64,000 nt of DNA, from positions 310,001 through 374,000 of the forward strand of contig NZ_JAOSLC020000002.1 of the NCBI RefSeq assembly GCF_026191475.2. Direction: 5' to 3'. Positions 46,970 to 56,478 of the stretch are shown here, one piece after another. Source of the stretch: Polaribacter ponticola. Its GTDB lineage: Bacteria > Bacteroidota > Bacteroidia > Flavobacteriales > Flavobacteriaceae. Below the pieces are notes generated by a model that did no database searches, was not told where the DNA came from, and saw only the letters and a list, made by a program, of their open reading frames with translations. Made by a program: the position numbers and the translations under genes. How positions within the stretch are numbered: the first letter of the stretch is position 1; each line of letters begins with the position of its first letter.

Positions 46970-47015
46970 TTCTCGATATAAAATTCTTAAAAAAGAATTC
47001 CACTCGAAATGACAA
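46970..47015. repeat. REP-like interspersed element, copy 2
   Basis: TTCTCGATATAAAATTCTT...CCACTCGAAATGACAA with an inner perfect hairpin AATTCTT/AAGAATT. Related to copy 1 at 45417-45465: the outer boxes are conserved, and each copy has its own self-complementary centre. Lies between the carboxypeptidase-like gene start and the exonuclease stop. Confidence 0.5.
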
Positions 47016-47021
47016 TGTGTT

Positions 47022-47849
47022 TTATCTTAAATTAAACTTTTGCTGTAAAGCTTGTAATTTTTCTGCATCAGACATTTTTACTTTTGGCGCTGTCATTCTT
47101 TCTTTAATACCTTTTAGCACCTTTTTTGTGTATAAAGGAAAATCCGCATTCTGAATCCAATTATTATAGCCTGGGTTTTCTTTAAAAACCTCTTCTACAG
47201 TTCTGCCTTTGTATTTACCGAAAGAGAAAATTTCTTGATCTTTATCATTCATTAAAATAAAACCAGCAAAATCTGCTCTTTTTCCGTGTGTAGAGTATTC
47301 ACTTAATGCATCTACATTATTACCAATATCTTCATACTTGTCTAATTGTGCTAACAAAATTTCATAGGTTGCATTGGTATCTGCTTCTGCACCATGTGCG
47401 CCTTCTAATTCTTTACCACAATAAAACTGATATCCTGCACTTAATGTTCTTTGTTCTTTTTTATGAAAAATAACTTGCACATCTATGGCTTTCCTATCAT
47501 TCATATCAAAATCTATACCAGCACGCATTAATTCTTCTGCCAATAAAGGAATATCGAAACGGTTAGAATTAAAACCAGCTAAATCGCAACCTGCAATCAT
47601 TTCGCTTACTTTAGAAGCTAACTCTTTAAAAGTTGGTTCTGCAGCTACTTTTTCGTTTGTAATACTATGTATTTCAGACGAATCTTTAGGTATCTCCATT
47701 TCCGGATTTACCAGCCAAGTTTTACTTTCTTTATTTCCGTTAGGAAAAACTTTTAAAATAGATAATTCTACAATTCTGTCTGCAGCAATATTTATTCCTG
47801 TTGTTTCTAAATCGAAAAATACAATTGGTTTTGTTAAGTTTAAGTTCAT
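47022..47849 (-). CDS. DnaQ-like 3'-5' exonuclease (DEDDh)
   Basis: 275 residues. Exonuclease domain (about 8-170): FFDLETTGIN (Exo I, D and E), AGFNSRFDIP-type Exo II (here LAGFNSNRFDIP), and GAEADTNATYE in Exo III with HGAEAD. The C-terminal part contains SFGKYKGRTVEEVFKENPGYNNWI, a module often fused to such exonucleases in flavobacteria. It could be a proofreading-like or RNase T-like enzyme; the exact role is unknown. Start ATG 47849 with no clear SD. Separated from the PPK2 gene by about 70 nt. Confidence 0.88.
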   Translation of the reverse strand: MNLNLTKPIVFFDLETTGINIAADRIVELSILKVFPNGNKESKTWLVNPEMEIPKDSSEIHSITNEKVAAEPTFKELASKVSEMIAGCDLAGFNSNRFDIPLLAEELMRAGIDFDMNDRKAIDVQVIFHKKEQRTLSAGYQFYCGKELEGAHGAEADTNATYEILLAQLDKYEDIGNNVDALSEYSTHGKRADFAGFILMNDKDQEIFSFGKYKGRTVEEVFKENPGYNNWIQNADFPLYTKKVLKGIKERMTAPKVKMSDAEKLQALQQKFNLR

Positions 47850-47918
47850 TTTTTATAAGTTAAAAAGTTTAAAATTTAAATCCTGATAATCAGAATTTTA
47901 CTAAATTAAAAACTGATG

Positions 47919-48773
47919 CTATTCGTTATCTAATTGTGCTTTAAAATCGTCTAATTGCGCTACTAATTTTGGCGACAATGTAGGTTCTTTAAAATTATAT
48001 TTTTTTAATTCTTCTAATAAAATTTCTGCTAAAATTAATCTTGCAGTAGGTTTATCATCTGCAGGTACAACAAACCAAGGTGCCTTTTCCTTAGAAGTTC
48101 TATTTAATAAGTCTTCGTAACAAAACATGTATTTATCCCACAGTTTTCGCTCTTTTAAATCTCCATCAGAAAACTTCCAATTTTTTTCAGGAATATTTAA
48201 CCTTCTTAATAATCTATTTTTTTGTTCATCTTTAGATAAATTTAAAAAGAATTTTAAAACAATGGTTCCGTTTTTAACCAAATGATTTTCGAAATCATTA
48301 ATTCTTTCCATTCTATCATGATAAAATGCATCGTCTAAATCTTCTAAACTTTTTACTGAAGGTATGTTTTCGCCAAAAACATAACCAGGATGCACTCTTG
48401 TTACCAAAACGTTCTCATAATGTGTTCTATTAAAAACACCCACTTTTCCTTTTGCTGGTAAAGCAATATAATGCCTCCACATAAAATCGTGTTTTAACTC
48501 TAATTCTGTTGGCACTTTAAAACTATGTACTTCTACACCTGTTGCATTAAAATCTTTAAAAACTTCTCTTATTAAGCTGTCTTTACCAGAAGTATCCATT
48601 CCTTGTAAGCATATAAGTGCTGCATATTTACCTTCTGCATACATGGCATTTTGCAACTCACTTAACTTTCTTCTTACTTTTTTAAGTCCTTTTTTAGCAT
48701 CTTCTACAACTTCTTTTGTAGAAAAATCTACTAAACTTATAGTGCTTTTAACTTTATATTTTTCTAAATTCAT
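47919..48773 (-). CDS. polyphosphate kinase 2 family protein
   Basis: 284 residues from ATG 48773. PPK2 transfers phosphate between polyphosphate and nucleotides. Walker A GMDTSGKDSLIREVF (about 62-76), FKVPTELELKHDFMWRHY and the Walker B-like FNRTHYENVLVTRVHPGYVF (in part), then RMERINDFENHL and the lid region SKDEQKNRLLRRL. All are hallmarks of single-domain PPK2. The direction (nucleoside mono- or diphosphate as acceptor) is not settled. The frame opens 3 codons earlier at a GTG, but the ATG is the natural start. Single gene with its own region. Confidence 0.92.
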   Translation of the reverse strand: MNLEKYKVKSTISLVDFSTKEVVEDAKKGLKKVRRKLSELQNAMYAEGKYAALICLQGMDTSGKDSLIREVFKDFNATGVEVHSFKVPTELELKHDFMWRHYIALPAKGKVGVFNRTHYENVLVTRVHPGYVFGENIPSVKSLEDLDDAFYHDRMERINDFENHLVKNGTIVLKFFLNLSKDEQKNRLLRRLNIPEKNWKFSDGDLKERKLWDKYMFCYEDLLNRTSKEKAPWFVVPADDKPTARLILAEILLEELKKYNFKEPTLSPKLVAQLDDFKAQLDNE

Positions 48774-48900
48774 TTGCAACACAATTAATGTTTAAAGATA
48801 AAAAAAATAGTGGGTTTCTCATTGATTTTCTCTTGGCATTTATCAATTAAAATGATAATTTTTTCTTAAAATTTTCATCTTAATTTTTGATCTTTAAAGC

Positions 48901-49404
48901 ATGAAAAAAGCAGTTATCATTCAAGGAAGCTCAAAGAGCCGAGGAAATACACATAAAGTAATTAGTTGTTTAAATAAAGACAATGTATTTGATGTTATCG
49001 ATTTAAAAACAAAGAACATTGGTGCTTTTGAATATGATTTTTCTAATGCAGATGATGATTTCTTACCATTAATGGAAGAAATAATAACTAAATATGATAC
49101 TATCATTTTTGCAACACCAGTTTATTGGTATGCAATGAGTGGTACTTTAAAACACTTTTTTGATAGAATGTCTGATCTTTTACACTATAAGAAAGATTTA
49201 GGCAGACAATTACGTGGTAAAAAAATGGCAATGATAAGTAACTCTGGAGAAAACGACTTAAAAACCGGATTTACAATGCCATTTATAGAAAGCGCAAAGT
49301 ATTTAGGCATGCAATATTTGGGCGATACACATATTTGGTTTTCTGGTGATGAAATAGCTGAAGAGGCTAAAGTTAATATTACAAAATTTAGAACCTTATT
49401 TTAA
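48901..49404 (+). CDS. NAD(P)H-dependent flavodoxin-fold oxidoreductase
   Basis: 167 residues of the flavodoxin_2/NADPH-dependent FMN reductase group. QGSSKSRGNTHKVI (about 8-21) binds FMN phosphate, and FATPVYWYAMSGTLKHFFDRM (in part; about 71-90) is the FMN ring/substrate loop. Expected to be a cytoplasmic FMN-dependent reductase of quinone or flavin. Its stop abuts the stop of the convergent LytR gene (49404/49405). Confidence 0.9.
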   Translation: MKKAVIIQGSSKSRGNTHKVISCLNKDNVFDVIDLKTKNIGAFEYDFSNADDDFLPLMEEIITKYDTIIFATPVYWYAMSGTLKHFFDRMSDLLHYKKDLGRQLRGKKMAMISNSGENDLKTGFTMPFIESAKYLGMQYLGDTHIWFSGDEIAEEAKVNITKFRTLF

Positions 49405-50130
49405 TTAATTACTTTTACTAATTCCATTTATAAAAGTAAAGAAATTCTCTCTATAATTGCTACTTATAGGTATTTCTACACCATCTATAAGTACGCAATG
49501 TTTTTTTATGGTTTCTATGTGTTTTAACGCTACAATATAAGAACGATGAATTCTAATAAACAATTTGTTAGGTAGTAATTCTATTACTTCAGATAATTTA
49601 TAACGCGCCAAAATAGAACGCTTAAAAGTATAAAACGTTACATAATTACCATCACTTTCTACATACTTAATATCTAATATAGAAACTTGATGAAATTCTG
49701 AGCCACTTTTTATAAAAACAGTCTGCTCTGTTATTTCTTGCCCCGTTTCTATACTTTTATTAATTACGTCTTTATTTTTACTTAGTATCTCTTTTGCTTT
49801 TATAACTGCTGTAAGTAGCCTATCAAATGCAATAGGTTTTAAAAGATAATCTACAGCTTTTAATTCATAACTTTCCAAAGCATATTCAGAATATGCAGTT
49901 GTAAAAATAATTAATGGTGGTTTTGCTAAAAACTTAGGAAAACTAATACCAGAAAGTTTTGGCATATTAATATCTAAAAAAAGAAGATCTACAGTATTAT
50001 TTTGTAGATATTCTATGGCTTCTAAAGGATCTCTAAAAGTTGCATTTAATTCCATAAAAGGAATTTTATTTAGATGAAATTTAAGAACATCTATAGCATC
50101 TGGCTCATCGTCTATTATTATATAATTCAT
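49405..50130 (-). CDS. LytTR-family response regulator
   Basis: 241 residues. Receiver domain (about 1-120) with acidic pocket IIDDEPDA, phospho-acceptor Asp in LLFLDINMPKLSG (about 54) and conserved Thr and Lys (FTTAYS, YLLKPIAFDRL). LytTR DNA-binding domain (about 135-241) with FIKSGSEFHQVSILDIKYVESDGNYVTFYT (in part) and FIRIHRSYIVAL. It pairs with the adjacent LytS-type kinase and probably regulates genes by binding to direct repeats. Targets unknown; the gene starts 7 nt after the kinase stop, so they are coupled. Confidence 0.93.
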   Translation of the reverse strand: MNYIIIDDEPDAIDVLKFHLNKIPFMELNATFRDPLEAIEYLQNNTVDLLFLDINMPKLSGISFPKFLAKPPLIIFTTAYSEYALESYELKAVDYLLKPIAFDRLLTAVIKAKEILSKNKDVINKSIETGQEITEQTVFIKSGSEFHQVSILDIKYVESDGNYVTFYTFKRSILARYKLSEVIELLPNKLFIRIHRSYIVALKHIETIKKHCVLIDGVEIPISSNYRENFFTFINGISKSN

Positions 50131-50137
50131 AAAATTA

Positions 50138-51168
50138 TTAATCTAATTGCAAGGTAAGTAAAGATATAAAATTTCCTTTTTCTACTCTTGTTTCCAACAA
50201 ATGCGTATCAGGATATAAAATAATCAACCTTTTTTTAAGTTATCTAAACCAAAACCAGAAGAATTCTCTTTTAATCCAATTGCCGTTTTTTGTAGAGTAT
50301 TGGTTACTTTATATATTAAACCATTTTTAGTAACTTCTATAAAAATATCTATTATCGATTTCGTTTTTATATCCACACCATGTTTAATAGCGTTTTCTAC
50401 AAAAGGTATTAACAACATTGGACTAATTTTTACATTTTCTACATTTCCTTTAATTGTAAAATTAATAAAAACATCATCCTCATCTGCAATACGTAATTGA
50501 TACACTTGAATAAATTTTTTAAGGTGATGAATTTCTTTTTCTAACGCTACAGTATTTTCATTTGTTTCATAAACCATATAGCGCATTAATTCTGCTAACT
50601 TAGAAATTCCATCGGCTAAATCTGGCACATCATTTTTTAATGCTTTTGCATAAAAACTATTTAGCACGTTAAACAAGAAATGAGGATTTATTTGAGACTT
50701 TAAAAAAGCCATTTCTGTAGTTAACTTCTCTTCGTATAAAAGTCTTTTCAATTTTTCGTTTTGAATCCAATACTTAATTAGAGCATAAGACAAACCTAAT
50801 AAGAGTATAAAAAAACTACTGATAGTATTATAATTTAAATAACTTAAATAAGATTCATCCTCTGTTGAGAAAAAACCAACTAACCAGTAATAATCTATTA
50901 AACTCTCAAATAAATTAATAAAAACAAAAAAACAGGTTAACGTAATAATTAAAGTTACAATTTTTTTTAATCTTAAATATTTAGGTACAATAACAAGGGC
51001 TGTAGAATAAAATAAAACCTGACTCATTAACATACCAAACAAAACAGCAAGCCAAAACGGACCATCTCCTTTTCTAAAATCTGAGATGGTATTAATATAA
51101 TTTAATATTAAGAAATAAGCAATTACCCAAACCAAAACATGAATAATCGCTTCTAAATATTTTTTCAT
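50138..51168 (-). CDS. LytS-type sensor histidine kinase; frame interrupted
   Basis: 343 residues after correction. Four membrane segments in the first 130 residues, then the His_kinase domain with NPHFLFNVLNSFYAKAL (phospho-acceptor His), EKEIHHLKKFIQVYQLR and ATP-binding IPFVENAIKHG, followed by the G-box GLDN. The frame breaks in the seven-T run 50229-50235 (plus strand): one more base restores NLKKRLIILYPDTHLLETRVEKGNFISLL (in part) and a stop at 50138. Without it, the C terminus is lost after GFGLDNLKKG. Same A/T-run pattern as in other genes here. It forms the sensor half of the LytS/LytR pair. Confidence 0.88.
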
Positions 51169-51392
51169 TCTAACTATTTTACACTCAAAAATAGGGTTTT
51201 AATTACTTTTAAAACAAACAAGGGGATTAAATGTACTTATTAAGTGACGAAACTAAATATTCTTGTGAAGTTTAACCTATTTCACATCTAACTAGTTATT
51301 AATCACATAAAAAAGCTAAACAATCACATTCTTTTTTTGATACAAATATTCTGTTTTACTATTGCTTAATATTCATTATAAACGAAACAAAA

Positions 51393-53217
51393 ATGAAAAA
51401 AATAATAGCAATTACAATGGGTTTATTCTTAGGATGCAGCTCATTTAGTCAAAAAAACCTGAAGGTAAATTAAAAGATAACATCAACGAAGTATTTGAAA
51501 GTTACGCACATTATAATCGATTTTTAGGAAATGTATTAATTAGTAAAAATGATAAAATTATTTATAAAAAAAGTTTTGGTTTTGCAGATGCATCAACTTT
51601 AAGAAAGAATACTAAGAATACTATTTTTAGCGTTGCTTCTGTAACAAAACCATTAACCGCTGTTGGGATTATGAAACTAATAGAGGATGACAAACTCTCT
51701 TTAAACACACCAATTAGTACTTTTTTTCCCAATTTTATTCCAGATTATTCTCCTAAAATAACCATTCGTCATTTATTAAATCATAGTTCTGGTATGCAAG
51801 CCAATATAGGCAGAATAGATAATGAAGGAAACGGATTAATGCCAGGAGAAAATTTAGTTACATTAAACAATCTTTTTGAAAAATTTAAAGACTCTAAACT
51901 TAAACACGAACCTGGCAAAGGTTTTGAATACAATAATTTTGGATATACACTTTTAGCTTATATTATAGAAGATATTTCTAAAATGTCTTACGCAGCATAT
52001 ATGGAACAAGCTGTTTTTAAGCCTGCAAGCATGAAAAACACAAGTGTTAACAATTATAAAGTAGTAAGAAAAAAAGCTTTTCCTCATATAGGTTTAGGCA
52101 TGCATTCTTTTACTAAAATTAGAAGTAAAATTCATTCTTCTTGGTTAAAAGGAGCAGGTAATATTAATTCTACTTCTCTAGATTTACAACGTTTTATGAG
52201 AGCTTTAGAAAACGGAATTTTACTTAAACCATCGTCTGTAGAAAAACTATTTAACTACACGCAATCGAGAGGTGTAAATGATTCTGAATATGGTTTAGGT
52301 TGGAGAATTCAAAATAAAGACGGGGAAAAATGGATTAACCATACAGGCTTATTACCAGGTGTAACTTCAATTATAGGCATGTTACCAGAAAAAAATATAA
52401 AGATTGTTATTTTAACAAACGCAACAACAACAGATTTAATTACAGAAAGTAACTTTCAAGGAAAAAATCAGTTTATAGACGGAGAAATAATTGACAAACT
52501 TATTACAATCATACAAGGCAATAAAGTTGAATTGCTTCCTAAATCAATTAAAACAAAAAAAATAGTAGATTATAGTAATAAATTTAAATTAGACAATAAG
52601 CATTCGTTAGTTTTAAAAAAACAAGGAGATTTGTATACATTAGAAGCAACAGGTAAAGAACCATGGTCTGTTTTTACTTACAAGTTTTCTAAAGATGCTA
52701 ATGAAAATAATAAAACTAGTGAAACAGCATTGTTTTTTGCCAATGCTATGAGTTCTCAAAATTTTGATGGACTTACAACGTATGGAGATAAAAAAATGAA
52801 AGAATTTTTAGGCTCTAAAGAAGGTATAAATCAATTAAAAGGAATGTGGGCTTATTTCTTAAAAATGCTGGAAATTTTAAATCTTTCAACATTTATAAAA
52901 TTAATGAAATATCAGGTAATAAAACGGCACATATTAGGTTTCATTTTGAAAAAGAAGACGTTGGTTTTGTTTTAGGTATTAATACTGAAAATAAAATTCA
53001 AGGTATGTTTATGGATGATAAAATACGAACAAGTACAATTAAAAAAGTTAAATTAACACAGACAAACAAAAATTCTTTTTTTATTAATGGTCATAGAAAT
53101 AACGGAATGCAAGATTTAAAAATAAAAGTATCTGATAAAGAATTAATTTTAACAGATGATAAAACGGATTACAAAGCTTCAATTATAAATTTTTATATAA
53201 AAAACAAAACCTTATAA
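51393..53217 (+). CDS. serine hydrolase (beta-lactamase family, class C-like); frame interrupted
   Basis: About 608 residues after correction. N-terminal signal (MKKIIAITMGLFLGCSSFSQ), a beta-lactamase/CubicO domain with SVTK in SVASVTKPLTAVGIM, YNNFGYTLLAYII and HTG in WINHTGLLPGV, then a C-terminal region (about 400-608). Two slips: seven-A run 51451-51457 (one A restores SFSQKKPEGKLKDNINEVFESY) and a five-A run 52861-52865 (one A restores AYFLKNAGNFKSFNIYK). The last part ends at 53217. It probably hydrolyses D-amino acid peptides or esters in the periplasm; not tested. A C-rich segment at GLFLGC might make a lipoprotein, but the lipobox is imperfect. Confidence 0.82.
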
Positions 53218-53427
53218 GAGCAAACTAAATAACTTATAATTAAACCCTCTATTTGTTTATAAGGTTATTAAATTGTTCTAAAGCTTAAAAAAACAATACT
53301 TAGTGATAATCTCTAGATTGTTGATGTTGTTAAAAACTACACAAATTACATGTAAAAGAGAAATTATAATTATCTTCATCGTTACAATAACTTCAATAAT
53401 CTAAGGTTTTAACCAAAATTTAAAAAG

Positions 53428-53853
53428 ATGAAAATAGCACCATTTTTAACCTTTGTTGGCAATCAATGCGGTAAAGCGGAAGAAGCAATACGTTTATACA
53501 CTTCAATTTTTCCTAATTCAGAAATTAAAAGCATCACAAAATACCAAGAAGGTGAAGCTGGTGACACACCAGATCTTATAAAATATGGTGTTTTTACTCT
53601 AAATAATATAGAATACAAAGTTTCCGAAAGTAATTACCAACATGCTTGGTCTTTTACACCAGCAGTATCTTTGTTTGTAGATTGTACCACAGAAAATGAA
53701 ATAGATATTTTATTTAAAGAACTTTCGTCTAACGGTGGCAAAATAATGATACCTCTTGATAATTACGAATCTGAAAATTACGGATTTGGAAAAAAATTTG
53801 GTTGGTGCGAAGATCGATTTGGTATTTCTTGGCAGTTAAACCTTTTAGAATAA
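53428..53853 (+). CDS. VOC family (PhnB-like) protein
   Basis: 141 residues. PhnB-type VOC (3-demethylubiquinone methyltransferase-like) fold: IAPFLTFVGNQCGKAEEAIRLYTSIFPNSEI (in part), VFTLNNIEYKVSES, FTPAVSLFVDC and FGWCEDRFGISWQL at the end. Members are usually without assigned enzymatic activity; the vicinal oxygen chelate fold may bind metal and a small ligand. It stands alone between the serine hydrolase and the AraC gene, with 210 bp upstream that hold no evident gene. Confidence 0.88.
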   Translation: MKIAPFLTFVGNQCGKAEEAIRLYTSIFPNSEIKSITKYQEGEAGDTPDLIKYGVFTLNNIEYKVSESNYQHAWSFTPAVSLFVDCTTENEIDILFKELSSNGGKIMIPLDNYESENYGFGKKFGWCEDRFGISWQLNLLE

Positions 53854-54002
53854 TTTTAAAGTATAAAGTAAATTATCCTGTTTGATAAAAGAAGTTAAAT
53901 AAATTATCTTTACGCAATAACAGTAACATAAAAAGTAAGCCATCCTGCTTTATTTAAGTGATATGCACAATAAAAGTTACTATATAATACGTTGTAGGTA
54001 AT

Positions 54003-54884
54003 ATGAAAAAAAACATTCCAAATATTAATTTTAAGCCTGCAGATGATGAAAATTTTGGTTTTGAAATTGTACCTATAGAGAAAATTGCGAATAGAAAACA
54101 AACGGACGATCATAATTCGCAAAAACCACATCAACTTAAGTTTTACAATCTACTTTTTTTTACCAAAGGTGAAGGTCGCCATTTTATAGATTTTAAATGG
54201 TATTCAGTAAAAGAGAATACGTTAGTTTATCTTTCTAAGGAACAAATAAATGCTTTTGATTTTTCGACCAACCTACAAGGCTACTGTATGGTATTTACAG
54301 AAGTATTTTTTGTGAGCTGTTTTTCTAATTTTACAGACAATTTTGTATTTCGTCTTTTCAATCCAGAATTATTTTCCCCTATTTTGCAAATTCCTAAAGA
54401 ATCTGATTTTTTAAATTATTTTAACCTATTACAAAAAGAGTTCAATAAGAAACAAGCATTTAATCAAAAAGATATTACTAAAGCCTTACTCACTATTCTT
54501 ATATCGAAAGCGGAAAACATTAAACAAAACCAAAGTAAAAAACACTTTGATTCTTCTAAATTGAGTTTATTTCAAAATTTCAATTCATTACTAGAAAACC
54601 ATTACACACAAAGCAGAAACGCCAGTTTTTATGCTGATAAATTAGCCATAACCTACAAACATTTAAATACTATTTGTAAAGAATTAATGAACAAAACGGC
54701 TAAAAATGTTATTGATGATTTCATAGTGCTACAAGCAAAAAGAAAATTAATTAATACCTCAATAAAAAGCACTAAACTAGCGTACGATTTAGGTTTTGAA
54801 GATCCAACCAACTTCACTAAATATTTCAAAAAGCAAACAGGATTAACCCCAAAATCATTCGTTAAGTCACTTAAAAACGAGTAA
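54003..54884 (+). CDS. AraC family transcriptional regulator
   Basis: 293 residues. N-terminal cupin-like sensing domain (about 10-150; GRHFIDFKWYSVKENTLVYLSKEQINAFDF in part) and C-terminal AraC domain (about 190-290) with two helix-turn-helix units: ASFYADKLAITYKHLNTICKEL (in part) and the second ending SIKSTKLAYDLGFEDPTNFTKYFKKQTGLTPKSF (in part). Presumably controls the following NTF2-like/MoaF-like/methyltransferase genes: the NTF2-like gene begins 100 nt downstream, and a CATCTTTG just before it (7 of 8 matches to TAnnTTTG) may be its promoter. Confidence 0.92.
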   Translation: MKKNIPNINFKPADDENFGFEIVPIEKIANRKQTDDHNSQKPHQLKFYNLLFFTKGEGRHFIDFKWYSVKENTLVYLSKEQINAFDFSTNLQGYCMVFTEVFFVSCFSNFTDNFVFRLFNPELFSPILQIPKESDFLNYFNLLQKEFNKKQAFNQKDITKALLTILISKAENIKQNQSKKHFDSSKLSLFQNFNSLLENHYTQSRNASFYADKLAITYKHLNTICKELMNKTAKNVIDDFIVLQAKRKLINTSIKSTKLAYDLGFEDPTNFTKYFKKQTGLTPKSFVKSLKNE

Positions 54885-54986
54885 AGGTTCAACTTTAACC
54901 ATTTTTACACCATTTTTCATCTTTTTTATAATAGTCTTAATTCACATCTTTGTACTATAAATTTTAAACAATTAAAAAATAGAAAG

Positions 54987-55405
54987 ATGACAAACTTAAA
55001 ATCAATCGTATTACCGTTTTATCAAGGAGCATTAACTGTAAACACAGAAACTAATCCTGCTGATGTACTTAACTCAATTTTAGGAGACAACTTTATTTCA
55101 GAAGGAACAGTAGACAACAAAAATAAAGAACAACTTATTGGACAATTAGGCTTTTTTGGCACATAATTCCAGATTTAAAATGGGAACCTATAGCTATTAT
55201 TGAAACTGAAAATCAAGTAATAGTAAGAAGTAAAGTATCTGGAACACCAAACTCACCTGAAGGAAAGTTCTTTGGATTACCAACAGATGGCACAAAATCA
55301 TTTGAAACAATGTCTATCGATATTCATACTATCGAAAATGAGAAAATCGTAAAAGTAAACCACATTGAAGATTGGGCAACTGCATTAAAACAACTACAAC
55401 AATAA
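54987..55405 (+). CDS. NTF2-like (SnoaL-type) protein; frame interrupted
   Basis: 139 residues after correction. The sequence of the small alpha+beta NTF2/SnoaL fold: VLPFYQGALTVNTETNPADVLNSILGDNFISEGT (in part), GQLGFFWHIIPDLKWEPIAI, GKFFGLPTDGTKSFETMSIDIHTIENEKIVKVNHIEDW (in part). The frame slips in the six-T run 55152-55157 (one T turns FFGT-stop into FFWHIIPD). It may act as a cyclase or isomerase, or only bind a ligand. Followed after 11 nt by the MoaF-like gene. Confidence 0.8.
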
Positions 55406-55416
55406 TTTAAAATATC

Positions 55417-55836
55417 ATGAAAAAATCAATATACATAGTAACCCTTTTACTAACAAGCTTAACAACATTTGCTCAGACAAATACTAACCTGGACAAAGAA
55501 GAGCATCTTTTAAATGGCACAAGTTTTACCTTTCAATACCAAAATGCAGGAGCAGTTGACATTTCATTTGCAAATGATTCATTAACCTACAAGTGGTTAA
55601 ATGGTAGAAACGCAGACAAGCCGGCTCAAACGTATTCGTACAAATCAACAAAAATAGATGCAGGCATTTATTTAGTTAATTGGCATGAACCAGATACTGA
55701 AAATTTTGTGACACAAGTTTATAATTTTAATAGTAACACAGTTAAAGTATCTGTTATTTCTAAATATGGTGGTGAAAAACCTTTTTTAGGCTTTCAATCT
55801 GGTGTAATAGAACATGTTGTGAGGAAGATAGAATAA
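55417..55836 (+). CDS. MoaF-like lipocalin-type secreted protein
   Basis: 139 residues. Signal peptide (LLLTSLTTFAQ), then a lipocalin-like sequence with LNGTSFTFQYQNAGAVDISFANDSLTYKWLNG (in part) and GIYLVNWHEPDTENFVTQVYNF, the pattern of the MoaF-related family (a calycin fold). These bind small phenolic or hydrophobic ligands, with unclear enzymatic function. Lies between the NTF2-like and methyltransferase genes, apparently in one transcript with an AraC regulator upstream. Confidence 0.8.
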   Translation: MKKSIYIVTLLLTSLTTFAQTNTNLDKEEHLLNGTSFTFQYQNAGAVDISFANDSLTYKWLNGRNADKPAQTYSYKSTKIDAGIYLVNWHEPDTENFVTQVYNFNSNTVKVSVISKYGGEKPFLGFQSGVIEHVVRKIE

Positions 55837-55857
55837 TCTCGATTAAAAAAACAGAAT

Positions 55858-56469
55858 ATGCATACGCAACAAATAACGAATACAATTGCTGATCTTTATA
55901 CAGATGCAAAATATGATAAACTTAAAATGATTAAAGGTGTTGCTAAATCTGCATTCAGACCATTGCAACCTAAGGATTTTGAAGAAGCTTATCTACCTAT
56001 TTCAAACAAACAAGGCATAGAATTAGTACAACTGATTAAACAAAACAATTTTAAAAACATAGTTGAATTTGGAACTTCCTTTGGCATTTCTACGCTGTTT
56101 TTAGCACAAGGAATTTTGGAAACGAATGGACATGTAATTACTACAGAATTATTGGAGTCTAAAGCCCAAATTGCAAAAGAAAATTTCAAAAAAGCAGGTG
56201 TAGAAAACTTAATTGATGTAAGAATTGGTGATGCGCTTGAAACATTAAAAAATCATTCTGAACCCATAGATTTATTTCTATTAGATGGGTGGATGAATTT
56301 ATATCAACCTTTATTTGAGATGCTTGAACCAAACTTTCACAAGAACTCCATAATATATGTAGACAATGCAAATATGGTAGACAGTAAAAAAATTTTAGCT
56401 TCAATTTCTAAAGAAAAGTATCAAATTGAATTAACGTTTAACAGTAAAGTAGCCATCATAAAACTTTAA
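55858..56469 (+). CDS. class I SAM-dependent O-methyltransferase-like protein
   Basis: 203 residues. Rossmann methyltransferase: VEFGTSFGISTLFLAQGI (SAM loop, about 61-78), GHVITTELLESKAQIAKENFKKAGVENLI (acidic loop with Glu, in part), VRIGDALETL and DLFLLDGWMNLYQPLFEMLEP (Asp loop). It matches caffeoyl-CoA/catechol O-methyltransferase-like families (MTase_24). Substrate unknown. Start ATG 55858, 21 nt after the MoaF-like stop. Co-transcription with NTF2-like and MoaF-like genes suggests a small-molecule modification set. Confidence 0.87.
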   Translation: MHTQQITNTIADLYTDAKYDKLKMIKGVAKSAFRPLQPKDFEEAYLPISNKQGIELVQLIKQNNFKNIVEFGTSFGISTLFLAQGILETNGHVITTELLESKAQIAKENFKKAGVENLIDVRIGDALETLKNHSEPIDLFLLDGWMNLYQPLFEMLEPNFHKNSIIYVDNANMVDSKKILASISKEKYQIELTFNSKVAIIKL

Positions 56470-56478
56470 AAATAGAAA

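Noticed and set aside
51169..51392. A gene in the 224-bp divergent gap between lytS and the serine hydrolase
   Set aside because: No coding-like frame; likely holds the two divergent promoters, but no clear TTG-N19-TAnnTTTG was found.
53218..53427. A gene in the 210-bp gap before the VOC gene
   Set aside because: Only A/T-rich sequence with frequent stops in all frames; no motif beyond weak promoter-like A/T stretches.
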